Source: Limnoglobus sp043780595
Lineage (GTDB): Bacteria; Planctomycetota; Planctomycetia; Gemmatales; Gemmataceae
Reading direction: 5' to 3'
Length of the DNA: 8,858 nt
Assembly: GCA_043780595.1 (NCBI GenBank)
Contig: JAYWCL010000190.1
Location: 1 to 8,858, forward strand
Position 1 is the stretch's first letter. Each line of letters starts with the position of its first letter. Position numbers and translations under genes: made by a program. This document shows positions 6,758 to 8,858 of this stretch, piece after piece. The notes below the pieces were generated by a model. That model saw nothing but the letters and a program-made list of their open reading frames with translations, was not told the origin of the DNA and made no database searches.

Positions 6758-7498
6758 TTATCCGCGTTGCAACCGTTGCGGAACTTCGAGGCCGTGTTGC
6801 TCCATTCGCATCGCATCCGAAAGAATCTCCACTGTTGGACCGTCCGCGACGACTTTCCCGCAATCGAGCAATATCACGCGGGAACAGGTATCGAGTACCA
6901 ATTCGAGGTCGTGCGTGGCGATCAGTTTCGTGCAGGACAGTTCGCGAATCAAGGCGATGAGTTCGCGTCGGCCACGCGGGTCCAGGAACATCGAAGGCTC
7001 GTCGAGGAGCAAGATTCCCGGCCGCATCGCGAGCGCCGTCGCCAGTGCCGCACGGCGTTTCTCACCGCCGGATAATTTGTTCGGCACGCGGTCGCCATGC
7101 TCCGGCAAGCCGACCTTCGCCAGCGATTCTTCGACGCGCAAGCGGGTTTCGTTTTCCGAACAGCCGAGGTTCAACGGCCCAAACGCAACGTCTTCAGTGA
7201 CGGTCGCGCTGAAGAGTTGATCGTCCGGGTTCTGAAACACCACGCCGACAGTTTGCGGTAACTGCTTGCGATGCTTCGGGTCGGCGGGGTCCAACCCGAG
7301 CACGGAGAATTGATCGCGCACGCCGGTGAGTACCCCGCACAGCCGCAGAAACAACGTCGTTTTCCCCGCGCCGTTCGGCCCAACAATCGCCACGCTTTCC
7401 CCCGTCGCAATCGTAAACGTCACGCGGTCGAGTGCCACCCGCCCATCGGCGTACCGGTGCGTCGCCTCACGAGCTTGCAGTGCAATCGCAAGTTCCAT
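6758..7498 (-). CDS. cbiO: ECF-type ABC transporter ATP-binding protein (CbiO/EcfA family)
   Basis: This 246-residue ATPase powers uptake of a micronutrient (cobalt, nickel or a vitamin) with the CbiQ/EcfT subunit encoded just upstream. All ABC motifs are present in order: Walker A GPNGAGKT (40-47), the Q-loop in VFQNPDDQLFSATVTEDVAFG (Q89), signature LSGGE (142-146), Walker B ILLLDE (162-167), D-loop FLDPRG, and the switch histidine in ATHD (H196). The QNPDDQLF segment is characteristic of energy-coupling-factor ATPases. The start at 7498 is fixed by a GAGAGG site 6 bases upstream and by the CbiQ stop 14 bases away; open frame further upstream runs antisense-like through cbiQ and is not real. 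Only one ATPase gene is present, so a homodimer is likely, as in group I systems such as CbiMNQO or BioMNY. The substrate is not deducible from this subunit; EcfA is the alternative name. Confidence 0.95.
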   Translation of the reverse strand: MELAIALQAREATHRYADGRVALDRVTFTIATGESVAIVGPNGAGKTTLFLRLCGVLTGVRDQFSVLGLDPADPKHRKQLPQTVGVVFQNPDDQLFSATVTEDVAFGPLNLGCSENETRLRVEESLAKVGLPEHGDRVPNKLSGGEKRRAALATALAMRPGILLLDEPSMFLDPRGRRELIALIRELSCTKLIATHDLELVLDTCSRVILLDCGKVVADGPTVEILSDAMRMEQHGLEVPQRLQRG

Positions 7499-7504
7499 TT
7501 GAAG

Positions 7505-7510
7505 CCTCTC
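7505..7510 (-). promoter_or_regulatory. Ribosome-binding site fixing the cbiO start
   Basis: The minus strand reads GAGAGG, 6 bases before the ATG at 7498, in the 14-base gap between the cbiQ stop and cbiO. It decides this start over the much longer open frame reaching 8128. Confidence 0.65.
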
Positions 7511-7512
7511 GT

Positions 7513-8271
7513 TTACAAACGGTCCCACAATACGATTGCCGCCGTGCCAGTTATCACCAGCAGAAAGCCGAGTAAATCGTTCCGCGCAGAGCGAAATTGT
7601 TGCAGTACGCGCGGGGTGCCGTCGAAGCCGCGGCAGTGCATCGCGGCCGACACACGCTCGGCCCGTTCGCCACCGCGAACGAGCAACGCACCCGCCACCG
7701 AGCCGAGCGTGTGGTACGTGTGGCGATTGGTTTTCGCGCGAAATCCACGGCACCAGAGTGCGATTCGCAATCGGCGGGCTTCCTCGAACAATACGCCGAT
7801 GTAGCGAAACGCGAGTTGCGCGATCAGCACGAGCGTAGCGGGAACGTAAAGGGCGTGTGCGGCGGCGAGCGTTTGTGGGATTGGTGCCGTACGGGAAAGG
7901 ATCATCGCCAACAGGCCGATGGTGAGACATCGCGCCACCAACACTGCCGCTTGTATTAGGCCGCGTTCGCTGGCACGAAGGAAGCCGATCGTCCACGCGG
8001 GGCCATCGTCGGAGATCGCGAATGGCAGGATCGCGATGAACGGCAGAATGCCGAACAGGAGCAGCATGATCCGATCGCGAACGTGGCGATAACGTAAGTT
8101 CGCGATGGCACACATGATAAGCGAACAAACGAGTGCGGCGCAGACGGGAGCCGGCTGTCGCAGGGTGGCGACGCCCACCGATGCCGCCAACAATGCCGCC
8201 AACTTCCAGCGTGCATCCCAGCGGGCGAAACGCGAATCGGGGACGGCGGTTTCGCGGACGGCAATCGTCAC
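7513..8271 (-). CDS. cbiQ: ECF transporter transmembrane subunit (CbiQ/EcfT family)
   Basis: This 252-residue integral membrane protein links the ATPase to a substrate-binding membrane component. Hydrophobic segments can be seen at about 24-36, 42-58, 67-87, 104-128, 137-160 and 232-248. Between the last two lies the cytoplasmic coupling region with the two family-defining arginine motifs, ALWCRGF (171-177) and AAMHCRGFDG (209-218), which dock into the ATPases. They follow EEARRLR and ERAERV, as usual for CbiQ. The N-terminal DSRFARWDARWKL fits the conserved start of CbiQ proteins. The start codon is GTG at 8271, overlapping the upstream stop as GTGA, so translation is probably coupled to the DUF2934 gene. 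The length is normal. No CbiM, CbiN or other S component is adjacent, so the substrate stays open; EcfT is the alternative name. Confidence 0.92.
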   Translation of the reverse strand: MTIAVRETAVPDSRFARWDARWKLAALLAASVGVATLRQPAPVCAALVCSLIMCAIANLRYRHVRDRIMLLLFGILPFIAILPFAISDDGPAWTIGFLRASERGLIQAAVLVARCLTIGLLAMILSRTAPIPQTLAAAHALYVPATLVLIAQLAFRYIGVLFEEARRLRIALWCRGFRAKTNRHTYHTLGSVAGALLVRGGERAERVSAAMHCRGFDGTPRVLQQFRSARNDLLGFLLVITGTAAIVLWDRL

Positions 8272-8657
8272 CGCGACTTCAACAGCGGCGTTTCGGGTTT
8301 CGCACCGGCGATTTCCGCACGCAGTTCGCCAACCGCTTCGTTCCAGTCGCGGTCCGCCGTGCCACTCGGTCGGCCACGGCGAACCCAGACTTCGTAGGCA
8401 CGCTGTGCGATGCGATCTTGCGGGATCTCCGGCGCGTCGATCTTCCCCACGCTCTCGACGAGGTTCACTGACGAACTCGAAGCATCGTGTTCGTTCGCCT
8501 CGAGCGTCGCGAGAATCGTTACTTTCGAGTCCGAGTTTGCAAGATTCTTTTTGCCAGACTTCGCCGCCGCCGTCACGATTCGGCGGATGACCGCGTTCCG
8601 TTCGGTGCGGTCCGACTGCGAGCGTTTTTTGCGTCCGAATAACCAGTCGAAAACCAT
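8268..8657 (-). CDS. Small DUF2934 domain protein
   Basis: The product has 129 residues. The C-terminal part, about 83-115, has the DUF2934 pattern: an IAQRAYEVW helix, a turn with GRPSGTADRDW, and a second helix NEAVGELRAE. DUF2934 is a short helical domain of unknown function found in many bacteria. The N-terminus MVFDWLFGRKKR is hydrophobic and then strongly basic and could sit at the membrane surface. The middle (about 35-75) is polar and low-complexity, rich in S, N, D and E. The start at 8657 has GAGG 5 bases upstream (GAGGCGAGC-ATG). Its stop overlaps the cbiQ start as GTGA, so the two are translated together, which hints at a link with the transporter; no function is known. It is the first gene of the minus-strand run visible here. 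Confidence 0.75.
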   Translation of the reverse strand: MVFDWLFGRKKRSQSDRTERNAVIRRIVTAAAKSGKKNLANSDSKVTILATLEANEHDASSSSVNLVESVGKIDAPEIPQDRIAQRAYEVWVRRGRPSGTADRDWNEAVGELRAEIAGAKPETPLLKSR

Positions 8658-8758
8658 GCTCGCCTCGCCGTTTGGGGTGGAGTTACGCCATCTCTGCCTA
8701 TTTTGCCACCGAAGTCAATTTACCGATCCTCTGCGATATGACTATATACCTCACGCGG

Positions 8759-8801
8759 CAGAAATTGATACCTTTTCAGATGGCTCGACGTATCAATTCT
8801 G
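8759..8801. repeat. Imperfect inverted repeat upstream of the DUF2934 gene
   Basis: CAGAAATTGATA (8759-8770) and TATCAATTCTG (8791-8801) are reverse complements apart from one extra A in the left arm and a base at the end. A 20-base spacer separates them. The repeat lies about 100-145 bases upstream of the first minus-strand gene. An operator, an RNA stem in a leader, or the end of a small mobile element are all possible. Nothing in the sequence decides between them. Confidence 0.4.
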
Positions 8802-8806
8802 GTAGC

Positions 8807-8825
8807 CGCAGGTCTTCGGCCTGCG
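8807..8825. repeat. GC-rich hairpin with TTCG loop (REP-like or terminator stem)
   Basis: CGCAGG (8807-8812) pairs with CCTGCG (8820-8825), and after a single T bulge a further C-G pair closes a TTCG tetraloop (8815-8818). UUCG-loop stems are unusually stable in RNA. No T-run follows on either side, so a classic intrinsic terminator is not supported. A dispersed palindromic repeat is a reasonable alternative. Confidence 0.45.
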
Positions 8826-8858
8826 CGGGGCAAATACCCTCGAAAACCAGTCGTGGCG

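Noticed and set aside
7499..8128. Open frame upstream of cbiO that would make a 456-residue protein
   Set aside because: The added 210 residues overlap cbiQ in another frame on the same strand and are rich in R, H and P. A ribosome-binding site and normal family length support the start at 7498.
8690..8718. Possible promoter for the minus-strand run (TTGACT at 8713-8718)
   Set aside because: The -35-like hexamer is good, but the hexamer 17 bases on is AGAGAT, a poor match to TATAAT; no other convincing pair was seen.

Overview
The window looks like bacterial chromosome of moderately high G+C. Most of it is one long co-directional run on the minus strand, and a lower-G+C restriction-modification (R-M) fragment sits at the left edge. 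Small DUF2934 proteins, long coiled-coil proteins next to glycosyltransferases and this base composition would fit a planctomycete (Gemmata-like), but that is an impression. No marker gene in the window fixes the taxon.

Left part (1-1704, plus strand): the 3' end of a C5-cytosine DNA methyltransferase (motifs IX and X are clear) is followed, with a 26-bp overlap, by a 275-aa protein that is probably the cognate restriction endonuclease (candidate D/E...QxK active site). Two things stand out. The methyltransferase reading frame carries an in-frame TAA at 69-71 with coding-like sequence on both sides. Also, the long C-terminal extension of the methyltransferase and the N-terminus of the presumed endonuclease appear to be copies of the same domain.

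Middle part (1724-6668, minus strand): four genes for cell-surface glycan work. In transcription order they are a two-domain glycosyltransferase (degenerate GT2 fold joined to a GT4-like domain with an E-x7-E motif), a conventional GT4 glycosyltransferase, a 376-aa coiled-coil protein without a recognisable catalytic domain, and a DPM1-like GT2 glycosyltransferase. The first three are packed tightly (4-bp overlap or 22-bp gap, then a 12-bp gap).

Right part (6758-8657, minus strand, upstream of the glycosyltransferases): a small DUF2934 protein, a CbiQ/EcfT-type transmembrane subunit and a CbiO/EcfA-type ATPase, overlapping or 14 bp apart. They form the energising module of an ECF-type micronutrient transporter (cobalt, nickel or vitamin); no substrate-binding (S or CbiM) component is in the window. 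With an 89-bp gap before the first glycosyltransferase, all seven minus-strand genes could share one transcript, with its promoter in or beyond 8658-8858. That flank holds an imperfect inverted repeat and a strong TTCG-loop hairpin but no convincing promoter.

No tRNA, rRNA, CRISPR array, insertion sequence or phage gene was recognised. No gene-free stretch exceeds about 200 bases.
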